Assembly (NCBI RefSeq): GCF_024756255.1
Contig: NZ_JANUHB010000001.1
Location: 1 to 64,000 of the forward strand
Origin: Massilia agilis
GTDB taxonomy: Bacteria; Pseudomonadota; Gammaproteobacteria; Burkholderiales; Burkholderiaceae_D
Direction: 5' to 3'
Length of the DNA: 64,000 nt
Part shown: piece by piece, positions 27,290-37,382 of the stretch
Layout of the letters: every line of letters begins with the position of its first letter
Numbering within the stretch: position 1 is the first letter of the stretch
Position numbers and translations under genes: made by a program
Notes under the pieces: generated by a model
Database searches by the model: none
What the model was told of the DNA's origin: nothing
Seen by the model: only the letters and a program-made list of their open reading frames with translations

Positions 27290-28039
27290 ATGAAATTACA
27301 CCTACCCACCAGACGGGCCGTCTTGTCCGCCGTCGGCCTCATCATGCTGGCCGGTTTGGGCGAGCCGGCGCTGGCGCAAGGCAGCTCTGCCAGCCAGCAG
27401 AGCAGCGGCAGCACGGGCGGCACCAGCAGCGCCGCCTCCACTGCCATCAAGCACGTGGATGACGCGGCGGCCGTGGTCCGCACGCTCGCGTCCGATACCA
27501 GCATCAGCCGGCTGCTTTCCCAGGCACGCGGCATCTACATCATGCCGCGCTACGGCCGCGCGGCCCTTGGCCTGGGCGCAGCCGGTGGCGCCGGCGTATT
27601 CTCCGAAAAGCGTACCGACGGCACCTGGAGCGACCCGGCCTTCTTTAACACCGGCGGCATCAGCGTGGGGCTGCAGGCCGGGGTCGAGGGCGGGCCGGTG
27701 GCGCTGCTGCTCATGAACGACAAGGCCCTGAACAGCTTCCGGCAAAAGAACAACTTCAACCTGAGCGCGGACGCAGGCCTGACCGTCGTGAACTGGCGCG
27801 CGCAGGCCCAGGGCCAGGCTGGCGCCGGCGACGTCGTCGTCTGGACCGGCTCCAAAGGCCTGTTCGGCAATGTGGCCACGCTGGCGATCAACGACATCCG
27901 CTACAACCAGAAGGCGACCCAGGCCTACTACGGCAAGGCGCTCACGGTACAGGATGTGGTGAGCGGCAAGGTGAGCAGCCCGCACAGCGACACATTGAAG
28001 CAGGCGCTGTCGGGCGCGGGCGGGGCGGCCGCCCGCTAG
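27290..28039 (+). CDS. secreted SYLF/YSC84-domain protein
   Basis: A 249-residue protein with an N-terminal signal (LSAVGLIMLAGLGEPALAQ), a Ser/Gly-rich linker (residues 31-52) and a SYLF (Ysc84) domain. Conserved elements include ARGIYIMPRYGRAALGLGAAGG, GPVALLLMNDKALNSF, ADAGLTVVNW and GLFGNVATLAINDIRYNQKATQAYYG (quoted in part as family pattern). SYLF domains bind lipids. The bacterial secreted forms have no settled role. A strong site (AAGGAGGAT) precedes the ATG. It is monocistronic. Confidence 0.9.
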   Translation: MKLHLPTRRAVLSAVGLIMLAGLGEPALAQGSSASQQSSGSTGGTSSAASTAIKHVDDAAAVVRTLASDTSISRLLSQARGIYIMPRYGRAALGLGAAGGAGVFSEKRTDGTWSDPAFFNTGGISVGLQAGVEGGPVALLLMNDKALNSFRQKNNFNLSADAGLTVVNWRAQAQGQAGAGDVVVWTGSKGLFGNVATLAINDIRYNQKATQAYYGKALTVQDVVSGKVSSPHSDTLKQALSGAGGAAAR

Positions 28040-28075
28040 ATACGCGCTTTGCGGGCGAAAAGTCCGGGTCAGCGC

Positions 28076-28450
28076 TTAGTGGGCGTGCGACCCGGTGCCG
28101 GCGCCCGTGCCACTGGCCTGCGCGCCGCTCATCCGGCGGCATTCGGCTGCGCAGCGACGGCAGGCATCCGCGCAATCGCGGCAGTGCTGCATCGGATGCT
28201 TGGCGCACTCGTCTGCGCACAGCTCGCAAATGTGCGCGCAGGCATTGCAGATCGCATCGGCCACCTCGCTGCCGCGCGCCATCGCGCCGGCGGCAAGGCG
28301 GCACATCTGCGCGCAGTCGATGTCAAGCGCAATGCAACGCGCCATTGCCTTCACGTCCTGCTCCTGCAGGCAGGATGCGGCGCACAGGTCGCAGGCATCG
28401 GCACAGTCGTTGCAGGCTTCGATACAAGATTGGAATTGCTGACGATCCAT
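28076..28450 (-). CDS. four-helix-bundle copper-storage protein (Csp-like)
   Basis: A 124-residue cytosolic-type protein with about 19 Cys, mostly spaced CxxxC along amphipathic helices (CIEACNDCADACDLC, CNACAHICELCADEC, CRDCADACRRCAAEC). This is the Csp/DUF326 pattern, where Cys side chains line a four-helix bundle that stores many Cu(I) ions. A His-containing tail (GTGSHAH) follows. I see no signal peptide, so it resembles the cytosolic Csp3 type. The ATG at 28450 has GGAGAAAG upstream. The frame is open further up without protein character. It fits with the copper-resistance genes at the start of the window. Confidence 0.92.
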   Translation of the reverse strand: MDRQQFQSCIEACNDCADACDLCAASCLQEQDVKAMARCIALDIDCAQMCRLAAGAMARGSEVADAICNACAHICELCADECAKHPMQHCRDCADACRRCAAECRRMSGAQASGTGAGTGSHAH

Positions 28451-28515
28451 TGTCTTTCTCCTCGTGTCATTGACGGGTGGATGATGGCTGTCTGCGCGGA
28501 ACAGTCCTGGTGGAC

Positions 28516-28929
28516 TTAGCGGGACCGGCGCGGTGCGGCGCACGGGTCGTCCGGCGATTGAGAGGAACGCCCCCCGGGGGGAATGCTGCCGCCGAACGAT
28601 TCGGCGGGTGGCATCATTGCCGCCGGAGGTACCTCGCCAAAGGACGGTTCCGCGCCGCGCGCTGGCGGAGCGGACGTGCCGGGGCAGCAAGGAGCGCAAG
28701 CCGGGGAACGGGCTGGTGGTGTCTGCCGCGCCGGCGGACACCCTTGGTTCTTGCCGCGGACGATGACGCGGTTGCCACCGCTCGTCCGTCCCTTTGCGTT
28801 CGCGCTTGCGCTCCCGCGCTGCGCGTGGCCCGCGCACGCAGGCTTTGAAGCGGCAGGAACCACGGCGGTGGCGGGCTCGGCACCGGCTAACGCCAGGCCC
28901 AGCAGGATTGCACCAACAGATAACCTCAT
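28516..28929 (-). CDS. putative secreted Pro-rich small protein
   Basis: A 137-residue frame starting at ATG 28929 with a plausible signal peptide (MRLSVGAILLGLALAGAEPATA), then a Pro/Ser/Gly-rich body with a few Cys (PACAGHA, QGCPPAR, CAPCCPG). It resembles no family I know. It lies 65 bases upstream of the Csp-like gene on the same strand, which suggests co-transcription. The low-complexity, GC-rich composition makes the call uncertain. Confidence 0.45.
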   Translation of the reverse strand: MRLSVGAILLGLALAGAEPATAVVPAASKPACAGHAQRGSASANAKGRTSGGNRVIVRGKNQGCPPARQTPPARSPACAPCCPGTSAPPARGAEPSFGEVPPAAMMPPAESFGGSIPPGGRSSQSPDDPCAAPRRSR

Positions 28930-29262
28930 GTCCCCGACCCTATCACAGCGAAAGCGCCGAGGCCGCACGATATAGTGGTGGCCAGCAAGTCTGGCTACCG
29001 GGTCGTCGGACGCAACACGCCGGCAAATCATGGCTTGAGAGGGCGTGCGCCCTGGCCGCACGACTATTCCGTAGGGTGGGCAGGTTCTCCTGCCCACGCG
29101 TCCAGCCAGAAGGTGCGTCGCTCGAACTCTGGCTCGCCAACGGTCGGCCGAACGACGAAGCCATACAGTCAGGTCATCCACGCACCGGTAGGACGCGTGG
29201 GCAGCAAGCTGCCCACGCTACACCAGGTGCCAGCGCCGGAGATCGAAGCAGGCACCTTTTTC
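28930..29262. other. intergenic gap with hairpin repeat
   Basis: This 333-base stretch lies between the small secreted gene and the TolC gene of the metal RND operon. It holds hairpin-repeat copy 2 (29070-29221) and nothing else I can support. Open frames crossing it lack protein character. Confidence 0.6.
29070..29221. repeat. GTAGGGTGGGC hairpin repeat, copy 2
   Basis: Begins CGTAGGGTGGGCAGG with the inner CTGCCCACGCGTCCAG and ends GACGCGTGGGCAGC and GCCCACGCTAC. Same family as the copies near 11.8, 36.0, 45.7 and 62.4 kb, but with a longer unrelated centre. It lies after the 3' end of the TolC gene. Confidence 0.8.
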
Positions 29263-30501
29263 CTACTCCTCGCCCAGCCCCCACACCAAGTGCGCATCGA
29301 CCATCAACGCAGCCTGCGCGTGCACCGCCGTGACCTGCGCCGTGAGCGCGCTCAGGGCCGCACTATTGGCCTGCCGCCTTGCTGCCAGCAAGGACTGCAG
29401 GTCCGCCTCGCCCAGCGCGTAGGCGCGGGTCGCCAGTCGCGCGTTCTCGCCCATCGAGGCAGCGTTGGTGCGGGCAGCGCGCCAGGCCTCGTACGCGCCT
29501 TCGGCGGTCGCCACTTCGGACGCGACATGCGCCTCCAGCTGGACCAGCTTGGCCTGGTGCAGCTGCCGCGCCGACTCCGCAGCGCTCACTGCCCTGTCGG
29601 CCAGCCTGCTGCGCCGCGCGCCCGGGATAGGCACGCTGATCATCACCCCGGTGAAGCGTTCCTGTCCAGCGAACTCCGATGCCGTGTACACCCCGACCGT
29701 GGGGTCCGGCACGCGCTCGGCGCGCGCCCGGGCGGCATGTCCTGCCGCCTTGTCACGCGCTGCGGCGGCCAGTTTCAGCTCGTCGCTTTCGGCCAAAATG
29801 CGTTCGCGCCAGAATTGCAGCGGCCGCGCCAGCGGCTGCGGTTCGGGCAACACGGCGTGCTCGTGCTTCAGGCCCGGAAAGCGGGCGTTAAGCTGGGCCC
29901 ACGCCACCGCGGCGGCCGTCTTGGCTTCCACGGCCGCACGCTCCTGCTCGGCCAGGTCGGCACGGGCGATACTGGCGTCCAGCCGCGCCGCGTCGCCCGC
30001 CTTCACGCGCTTGTCGACGGCATCGGCGTTCTCTTGCGCGGCCACCAGGTTGCGCGCCGCCAGTTCGACGGCACGTTCGGCCTGTGCCCAGTCCAGCCAC
30101 AGGGTCAGCAGCACGCGTGCTGCCTCGTGCAGCGCTTCGCCGTACACGGCGTCGCTCTCGGCCATGAAGGCCTGCCCGATGCTGCGGTCGGCCTGCGCCT
30201 TGCCGGGCAAGCGCAGCGTGCGCTCGATCCCGACGTTCCATTCCTTGTATTGCGGGCCAACGTCCAGCCGCCGCTTTTGCGCGTTGAGACGGGCGGTGAA
30301 CTCGTAGGGCGAGCCCTCCGCCAGCCGCGCATCCTCGCGCGCGGCTGCGGCGTCGGCTCGCGCCGACGCCACCATCGCATCGTTCACCAGCAAGGGATGC
30401 GCCACGGGTTCCGGCAGCAGGCCAGGCATCGAGGGCAGCGTTTCGGCATGTACGCCGGCCGCGGCCAGGGCCGCGATCAAGATCAGTCGTTTCATGCGCA
30501 T
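29263..30501 (-). CDS. czcC: TolC-family outer-membrane protein of metal RND operon
   Basis: A 412-residue outer-membrane factor with signal peptide (MRMKRLILIAALAAAGVHA) and two TolC repeats dominated by Ala-, Glu- and Arg-rich helices (for example AARNLVAAQENADAVDKRV). Its length and sequence fit CzcC/CusC-type partners of heavy-metal RND pumps. The ATG at 30501 follows GGGAG. The start overlaps the DUF3240 gene by 10 bases. It is last in the leftward operon adaptor-pump-DUF3240-TolC, an order different from the cusCBA order at 5.7 kb. Confidence 0.88.
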   Translation of the reverse strand: MRMKRLILIAALAAAGVHAETLPSMPGLLPEPVAHPLLVNDAMVASARADAAAAREDARLAEGSPYEFTARLNAQKRRLDVGPQYKEWNVGIERTLRLPGKAQADRSIGQAFMAESDAVYGEALHEAARVLLTLWLDWAQAERAVELAARNLVAAQENADAVDKRVKAGDAARLDASIARADLAEQERAAVEAKTAAAVAWAQLNARFPGLKHEHAVLPEPQPLARPLQFWRERILAESDELKLAAAARDKAAGHAARARAERVPDPTVGVYTASEFAGQERFTGVMISVPIPGARRSRLADRAVSAAESARQLHQAKLVQLEAHVASEVATAEGAYEAWRAARTNAASMGENARLATRAYALGEADLQSLLAARRQANSAALSALTAQVTAVHAQAALMVDAHLVWGLGEE

Positions 30502-30794
30502 GCTCCCGAGGCGATCACCGGCGTGAGCCAATAGCGCATGCGCGCACCGGCAAACTCGATCTTGATACGTTCGACCACTTCGCGCCCCGCGTCCTCCGGC
30601 ATCAGCGCCTGCACCTGCACGCAGTCGGCACGGCCAAGCACCTGCTCGGACTCTTCCAGGCCCGAGTGCGCCAGCCCGTGGACGAAGATCGGGGTGCTGG
30701 TAAAAATGGTCAGTTGCGGAGTGAGCAGCAGCGCATCGAGCACCCGCTCCTCCAGCTCCGCATGGCAGAGCAAAGTCAGGCAAATATCAGGCAT
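30492..30794 (-). CDS. DUF3240 family protein
   Basis: A 100-residue PII-like small protein (MPDICLTLLCHAELEERVLD, then IFVHGLAHSGLEESEQVLGRADCVQVQ, shown in part). DUF3240 proteins sit almost always in heavy-metal RND operons and look like small ferredoxin-fold or PII-like sensors. The role is not known. It overlaps the pump gene by 8 bases and the TolC gene by 10 bases, so all three are translationally coupled. I chose the ATG at 30794 because the domain begins there. Confidence 0.87.
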   Translation of the reverse strand: MPDICLTLLCHAELEERVLDALLLTPQLTIFTSTPIFVHGLAHSGLEESEQVLGRADCVQVQALMPEDAGREVVERIKIEFAGARMRYWLTPVIASGACA

Positions 30795-33700
30795 GTTGTT
30801 CCTCCCGCTTCGCAAACGCGAAGCGCAAATACAGTATGGGCAGCAGCAGCAAGGTCAGCGCGGTGGCCGACACCAGGCCGCCAATCACGACGATCGCAAG
30901 CGGCCTCTGGATCTCGGACCCCGGGCCGCTCGACAGCAGCAGCGGGATCAGGCCGAACGCGGTGATCGACGCCGTCATCATGATCGGACGCAGGCGTCGC
31001 CGCGCCCCATGTACCACCACCTCCACCAGAGGCATGCCGGCTTCGCGCAGCTGGTTGAAGTAACTCACCAGCACCACGCCGTTCAGCACCGTGATGCCGA
31101 GCAGCGCAATGAACCCGACCGATGCCGGCACCGACAGGTACTCGCCGGTGACCCACAGCGCCACGATGCCGCCGACCAGTGCGAACGGAATGATCGACAG
31201 CACCAGCAGCGCCTGCCGCACCGATCCGAAGGTGGTGAACAGCAGGATGAAGATCAGCACCAGCGCCGCCGGCACCACGATCGACAGCCGCGCCGCAGCG
31301 CGCTGCTGGTTCTCGAACTGGCCGCCCCAGGTCATCCGGTAGCCGGAGGCCAGCGGCAGCTTGCGCGCCACCGCCGCCTTGGCTTCCTCGACGAAGCCGA
31401 CCAGGTCGCGCCCGGTCACGTTGGCCACCACCACGCTGTAGCGGCTGCCCATCTCGCGGTCGATCTTGACCGGGCCTTCGGCTCGCTCCAGGCGCGCCAC
31501 GCTGGACAGCGGCACGCTGGCCCCATCGCGCGTGGTGATGCGGACCTGCTCGAACCCGGCTGGCGACAGCCGCACCGATTCGCCGGCACGCACCACGATC
31601 GGGGTGCGGCGGCCGGCCTCGATCGCATTGCCCGCCTGCTGGCCTTCGACCTGGGCACGCAGCGCGTCCTGGATCTCGTCCACCGACAGGCCGAGCCGCC
31701 CGGCCGCCAGCCGGTCGACCACCACGCGCAGGTACTGCACGCCGCCGTTCTGCACGGTGTACACGTCCTGGTTGCCGGGAATCGTCTTGAGCACCGACTC
31801 GATGCCCTTGGCGTATTCGTTCAGCTTGTCCAGGTCGGGGCCGAACACCTTCACCGCGATGTCGCCGCGCACGCCGACGATCATTTCGGACACGCGCATT
31901 TCAATCGGCTGGGTGAAGCTGTAATTGATGCCGGGGAGCTGGTCGAGCACCTTGCGCACAGCGTCGATCAGTTCATCCTTCGACTTCATGCGCCACTGCC
32001 CGCGCGGCTTGAGCAGCAAATAGGTGTCGGTCTGGTTCAGGCCCATCGGGTCCAGGCCGATTTCGTCGGAGCCAACGCGCGCGACGATCCCGGTCACCTC
32101 CGGCACCTGCTTCATGATCGCCTGCTGGATCTTCAGGTCCAGCGCCACGCTCTGCTCCAGCCCGATCGAGGGGATCTTCTCGATGCCCACGATCAGGTCG
32201 CCCTCATCCATGGTCGGCATGAAGGTCTTGCCCACGCGGGTGTAGAGCACGCCCGCCAGCACCAGCAGCACTGCCGCCACCACCGCGACCACGCGCTGGC
32301 GCCGCATCGCAAAGTCCAGCACCGGCTGGTAGAGCGACAGCAGCTTGCGCGGCAACCAGGGCTCGGCGTGCGCACCGGCCTTGACCAGCCAGGACGCGAG
32401 CACCGGGATCACCGTCAGCGACAGCACCAGCGAGCCGGCCAGCGCAAACACGATCGCCAGCGCCACCGGGGCAAAGAACTTCCCTTCCAGCCCTTGCAGC
32501 GTCAGCAGCGGCAGGAACACCGTCACGATGATCAGGATGCCGGCCGTGACCGGCACCGCCACCTCGCGCACGGCGCGGTAGATCACGTGCAGCCGCGGCA
32601 AGCGGCCCTGCGCGGAATCGTGGCCGAGGTGCTGGACGATGTTCTCGACCACCACCACCGCCGCGTCCACCAGCATGCCGATCGCAATGGCCAGGCCGCC
32701 AAGGCTCATCAGGTTGGCCGACATGCCGAACATGTTCATCAGGATGAACGTGACCAGCGCCGCCAGCGGCAGCACCAATGCCACCGTCACGGCCGCACGC
32801 AGGTTACCCAGGAACAGCCCGAGCAGCACGATCACCAGCACGGTTGCTTCCAGCAGTGCCGAGGACACGGTGTGCACCGCGCGCTCCACCAGCGAGGCGC
32901 GGTCGTAGAACACGTTGAGCGTGACGCCCTTGGGCAGCGTCGGCTGCAGCTCGGCGATCTTGGCGCGCACGCCGTCCACCACCTGCTGCGCGTTGGCGCC
33001 CGCCAGGCCCAGCACCAGCCCCTCGACCGCCTCGCCGGCGCCGCTACGGGTCACGGCGCCGTTGCGGGTGATGTTCCCGACCCGCACCGCGGCCAGCGAA
33101 CCAAGCCGCACCGGCACGCCATTCTTCACCGCGACCACCACGGCGGCCAAGTCCTCGACGGTGGCGATGCTGCCCTCGCTGCGCACCAGCAGCACCTCGC
33201 CGCCCTCGCCCAGGCGGCCCGCGCCGTCGTTGCGGTTATTGGCACGGATCGCGTCGGACAGCTGCGCCAGGCTGACGCCGGCCGCGGACATCGCCGCCGC
33301 ATCCGGCACCACCTCGAACGCGCGCACGGCGCCGCCCAGCGAGTTCACGTCGGCCACGCCAGGCACGGTGCGCAGGGCCGGGCGGATCACCCGGTCGAGC
33401 AGCGTGCGGCGCTCGGCCAGCGACATGTCCTTGCTGTCCACCGTGAACATGAACATCTCGCCCAGCGGGGTCGTGATCGGGGCCATGCCGCCGGTTGCCG
33501 ATGGCGGCAGCACGTCGGCAATGCCGGACAGGCGTTCGCTCACCTGCTGGCGCGCCCAGTAGATGTCGGTGCCGTCCTCGAAGTCGATGGTCACGTCGGC
33601 AAGGCCATACTTGGTCACCGAACGCAGCAGCCTGGTGCGCGGGATGCCCAGCATCTCGACCTCGATCGGCACCGCGATCCGGGTCTCGACTTCCTCGGGC

Positions 33701-33870
33701 GTCATGCCCGCCGCTTTCATAATCACCTTCACCTGCGTGCTGGACACGTCGGGGAAGGCGTCGATCGGCAGCTGGCTGAACGAGTGCCAGCCGAAGCCGG
33801 CCAGCATCAGCGCGGCCAGCGCCACGAACAGGCGCTGCGCCAGGCAGGCCTGGATAAGACGAGACAGCAT
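30787..33870 (-). CDS. czcA: heavy-metal RND efflux pump (CzcA/CusA family)
   Basis: A 1027-residue RND transporter of full length. The opening LPIDAFPDVSSTQVKV motif and the fourth-helix signature VDAAVVVVENIVQHLG place it in the heavy-metal (HME) branch. The helix-4 motif has a single Asp and Glu rather than the extra Asp of classical CzcA. The substrate class (divalent Zn/Co/Cd or monovalent Cu/Ag) is therefore not settled by sequence. The neighbouring DUF3240 favours a Czc-like role. It follows the adaptor gene by one base and overlaps the DUF3240 gene. Confidence 0.92.
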   Translation of the reverse strand: MLSRLIQACLAQRLFVALAALMLAGFGWHSFSQLPIDAFPDVSSTQVKVIMKAAGMTPEEVETRIAVPIEVEMLGIPRTRLLRSVTKYGLADVTIDFEDGTDIYWARQQVSERLSGIADVLPPSATGGMAPITTPLGEMFMFTVDSKDMSLAERRTLLDRVIRPALRTVPGVADVNSLGGAVRAFEVVPDAAAMSAAGVSLAQLSDAIRANNRNDGAGRLGEGGEVLLVRSEGSIATVEDLAAVVVAVKNGVPVRLGSLAAVRVGNITRNGAVTRSGAGEAVEGLVLGLAGANAQQVVDGVRAKIAELQPTLPKGVTLNVFYDRASLVERAVHTVSSALLEATVLVIVLLGLFLGNLRAAVTVALVLPLAALVTFILMNMFGMSANLMSLGGLAIAIGMLVDAAVVVVENIVQHLGHDSAQGRLPRLHVIYRAVREVAVPVTAGILIIVTVFLPLLTLQGLEGKFFAPVALAIVFALAGSLVLSLTVIPVLASWLVKAGAHAEPWLPRKLLSLYQPVLDFAMRRQRVVAVVAAVLLVLAGVLYTRVGKTFMPTMDEGDLIVGIEKIPSIGLEQSVALDLKIQQAIMKQVPEVTGIVARVGSDEIGLDPMGLNQTDTYLLLKPRGQWRMKSKDELIDAVRKVLDQLPGINYSFTQPIEMRVSEMIVGVRGDIAVKVFGPDLDKLNEYAKGIESVLKTIPGNQDVYTVQNGGVQYLRVVVDRLAAGRLGLSVDEIQDALRAQVEGQQAGNAIEAGRRTPIVVRAGESVRLSPAGFEQVRITTRDGASVPLSSVARLERAEGPVKIDREMGSRYSVVVANVTGRDLVGFVEEAKAAVARKLPLASGYRMTWGGQFENQQRAAARLSIVVPAALVLIFILLFTTFGSVRQALLVLSIIPFALVGGIVALWVTGEYLSVPASVGFIALLGITVLNGVVLVSYFNQLREAGMPLVEVVVHGARRRLRPIMMTASITAFGLIPLLLSSGPGSEIQRPLAIVVIGGLVSATALTLLLLPILYLRFAFAKREEQHA

Positions 33871-33871
33871 G

Positions 33872-34975
33872 TTACTGCCCCCCTTTTCCGCGCTGCCATT
33901 CGCCCTTCAGCGCCACCACGCCCGACACTGCCAGCGAGTCGCCTTCCTTGAGCGCGCCGGCCACGCGCACCTGCTGGCCCGCGCTGCCAAGTTCGCTCAC
34001 CGGGCGTGCCTCGAAGCCGCTGCTGGTGCGCACGAACACATACCCCTGCTTGCCCACGTGCGCCACGGCGGCCAGCGGCACGTCCCAACCGTTGCCGGCC
34101 GCGCCTTGCGGCACCTGCACCGCAACCAGCTCGCCCGGGCGCACGTCCGCGCCGCCCGCCAGCTCGGCGCGCACCGTTGTGGTCTGGGTCTGGGCCGACA
34201 CCAGCGGGCTCGTACCTTTCACCACCGCCTTGGCCTTGCGGCCCTGGATGCCGACCTGTGCGCCTGCCGGCCAGTGCGCCGCGTCGGCGGCCGGCACCTC
34301 GATCTCGAGCACCAGGCGATCCAGGCGCGCCAGTCCGACCAGCGCGGTCGACGCGTCGACCCGCTGGCCGGGGCGCACCTCGACCTTGGTCACGACACCG
34401 GACGCGGCGGCAGCGACGGTGATCGAATCGTCCGGCTTGCCGCCGGCGGCAACGCGCTCGATCGCGCCCGGCGCCATGCCGGCAAGCCGCAAGGCCGAAC
34501 GTGCCTGCGACAGCGCCGCGCGCGCCTCGGCCTGGACCGCCTCGGCTTCCTGCAAGCGGCGCTGGGCCACGATGCCTTCGCCGAACAGCGCGCGTTCGCG
34601 TTCCACCGTACGCTGGGCCAGGGCCGCGCGGCTGGCGGCCTGCATCAGGTTCAGCTGCAGCGTGCCGAGCTCGGGGCTGGCAATGCGCACCAGCGCGGCG
34701 CCCTTGGCCACAGACTGGTTGGGCTGTACGTACACCTGCACGGCAAGCCCGGAAACGGGCGCGCTGGCCACCAGCTCGCCGCCGGGCGGCAGCACCACGC
34801 GCGCGGGCACGGTGGCCTCGCCGGACGCGGCGCCGCGCTTGAGCGGCTGCACCGTGATGCCCAGCGCCTGCATCTGCTGGGCGCTAACGGGAATCGCCGC
34901 GCCTGGCTCGGCAGCGAACGCAAGGGGACACCAGGCCAGCGTGGTGGCCAGGAAAAGGGATACCGGATTCTTCAT
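33872..34975 (-). CDS. czcB: RND periplasmic adaptor (CzcB-type)
   Basis: A 367-residue membrane-fusion protein with signal peptide (MKNPVSLFLATTLAWCPLAFA) and no lipobox. The barrel-sandwich halves are visible (ASAPVSGLAVQVYVQPNQSVAKG and AAASGVVTKVEVRPGQRVDAS, shown in part) around an alpha-hairpin (residues about 110-170). The C-terminal VSELGSAGQQVRVAGALKEGD region is the membrane-proximal domain. It lacks the Met-rich metal module and CusF fusion of the first adaptor at 7.0 kb, which argues for a different metal. I chose the ATG at 34975. The frame is open 78 bases further without signal-peptide character. Confidence 0.9.
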   Translation of the reverse strand: MKNPVSLFLATTLAWCPLAFAAEPGAAIPVSAQQMQALGITVQPLKRGAASGEATVPARVVLPPGGELVASAPVSGLAVQVYVQPNQSVAKGAALVRIASPELGTLQLNLMQAASRAALAQRTVERERALFGEGIVAQRRLQEAEAVQAEARAALSQARSALRLAGMAPGAIERVAAGGKPDDSITVAAAASGVVTKVEVRPGQRVDASTALVGLARLDRLVLEIEVPAADAAHWPAGAQVGIQGRKAKAVVKGTSPLVSAQTQTTTVRAELAGGADVRPGELVAVQVPQGAAGNGWDVPLAAVAHVGKQGYVFVRTSSGFEARPVSELGSAGQQVRVAGALKEGDSLAVSGVVALKGEWQRGKGGQ

Positions 34976-35137
34976 GTTTTGTTCCAATACGACAGTGCAC
35001 GGGCCGGCGTTTCTGCGCCCAGCCGGCTGGCTGCGCGCGATTGCGAACGGCAACGGAAGCGGTGGCTCGGACGATTATCCGAGCCATGCCGCGACACGGC
35101 CTGAGCACCCGCAGGAAAAAACGAACGAAGCTGGCGA

Positions 35138-35509
35138 TCAGGCCCGGGCGGCCTGCTCGCTTGGAGGGCGGTAGGGAGGTTCGAGCGTGGCAAGCGCATA
35201 CCCCCGCTCGGGGAAAGCAATCCGGCCAAGACCGGCGCTCTGCAGCTCGATCGCGGCGTGCGCTGCCAGGTTGGCGAAGTACTGGAGATGGTCAACCGCG
35301 TGCAGCACCTGGTGCAGCACGCTGCATTTGCCCAGCGAATGGGCGGCGTCCAGGCACGGGTGGCTGTGGTTGCCGGCACCCAGGTCCAGCTGGCTGATAT
35401 GGCTGATCTGGTGGGCCATGCGCGTGCTGCTGGAATCCCAGACGAACACGTTGGTCGTGACCACGACCAACATGAGCAGCGCGACGAATTTCCGGACCGA
35501 ACACATCAT
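35138..35509 (-). CDS. small secreted His-rich protein (CzcI-like position)
   Basis: A 123-residue protein with a signal or anchor segment (FVALLMLVVVTTNVFVW) followed by a His-containing body (MAHQISHISQLDLGAGNHSHPC, HQVLHAVDHLQ, shown in part). It resembles CzcI, the small periplasmic protein at the head of czc operons, in size, secretion and position, but I could not establish homology. Two adjacent ATG codons (35509 and 35506) are possible starts. It lies 162 bases upstream of the adaptor gene on the same strand. Confidence 0.65.
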   Translation of the reverse strand: MMCSVRKFVALLMLVVVTTNVFVWDSSSTRMAHQISHISQLDLGAGNHSHPCLDAAHSLGKCSVLHQVLHAVDHLQYFANLAAHAAIELQSAGLGRIAFPERGYALATLEPPYRPPSEQAARA

Positions 35510-35644
35510 GTGACGAACTCTAGCATGCTGCAACGCAAAATGATAGTCCCGGCCCCCTCCTACGCCGCTGCGCTACGCGCGCTGACTGCCGGCGGCGCGC
35601 ACGGGGCGCATAATCGGGGCATCGGCAACTTGCAGGAGAGCGAC

Positions 35645-35995
35645 ATGAGCGGCAACCGATCAGGAAACAGCGGCCAGACGGCCCCCTCGACCACGCTCGG
35701 CGTTGGCGGACCGACCAGCGGCGAAGCCGGCTCGACCCCGACCCACGAGACCATGGCCGAGACAGGCGGCAGCGGCGGCGCCGGATTAACCCGTAACGAC
35801 GCTTGTCAGGGAGCGCAACAAGAGGAGCAGCCGCGCCAGTCGGCGGACAGCGAGGCCCTGGATACCGGCCGGCGTGGATTCCAGGACACCCGCAGCGACC
35901 AGGCCGGGCCGAAAGCAACCGGCTTGGGCACGCCCGAGACCGGGGCCAACCAGGAGCCGGCCGACCTGGAGCGGCCAAGCAAGCCCAGCCGGTAG
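35645..35995 (+). CDS. low-complexity hydrophilic protein of unknown function
   Basis: A 116-residue frame beginning at ATG 35645 with a good ribosome site (AGGAGAG). The sequence is almost wholly Gly, Ser, Thr, Gln, Glu, Pro and Asn with no hydrophobic core, so the product should be disordered (for example TTLGVGGPTSGEAGSTP). There are no cysteines beyond one. Such short disordered proteins in soil bacteria are often stress- or desiccation-related, but that is only an analogy. The next feature is a hairpin repeat three bases after the stop. Confidence 0.55.
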   Translation: MSGNRSGNSGQTAPSTTLGVGGPTSGEAGSTPTHETMAETGGSGGAGLTRNDACQGAQQEEQPRQSADSEALDTGRRGFQDTRSDQAGPKATGLGTPETGANQEPADLERPSKPSR

Positions 35996-35997
35996 CC

Positions 35998-36085
35998 CGT
36001 AGGGTGGGCAGGTCCTCCTGCCCACGCGTCCAGCCAGTGCATGAGCTGCTTGAACGCGTGGGCAGGAGGACCTGCCCACCCTACC
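35998..36085. repeat. GTAGGGTGGGC hairpin repeat, copy 3
   Basis: A compact 88-base palindrome: CGTAGGGTGGGCAGGTCCTC at the left, CCTGCCCACCCTAC at the right, with inner GCCCACGCGTCCAG and GAACGCGTGGGC. It lies between the stop codons of two convergent genes and may act as a bidirectional terminator. Confidence 0.85.
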
Positions 36086-36089
36086 ATGC

Positions 36090-37378
<1,289 letters not shown>

Positions 37379-37382
<4 letters not shown>

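Noticed and set aside
30538-33951. A very long plus-strand frame opposite the second RND pump
   Set aside because: It is made of His-, Arg- and Gln-rich shadow sequence. The minus strand encodes a complete pump.
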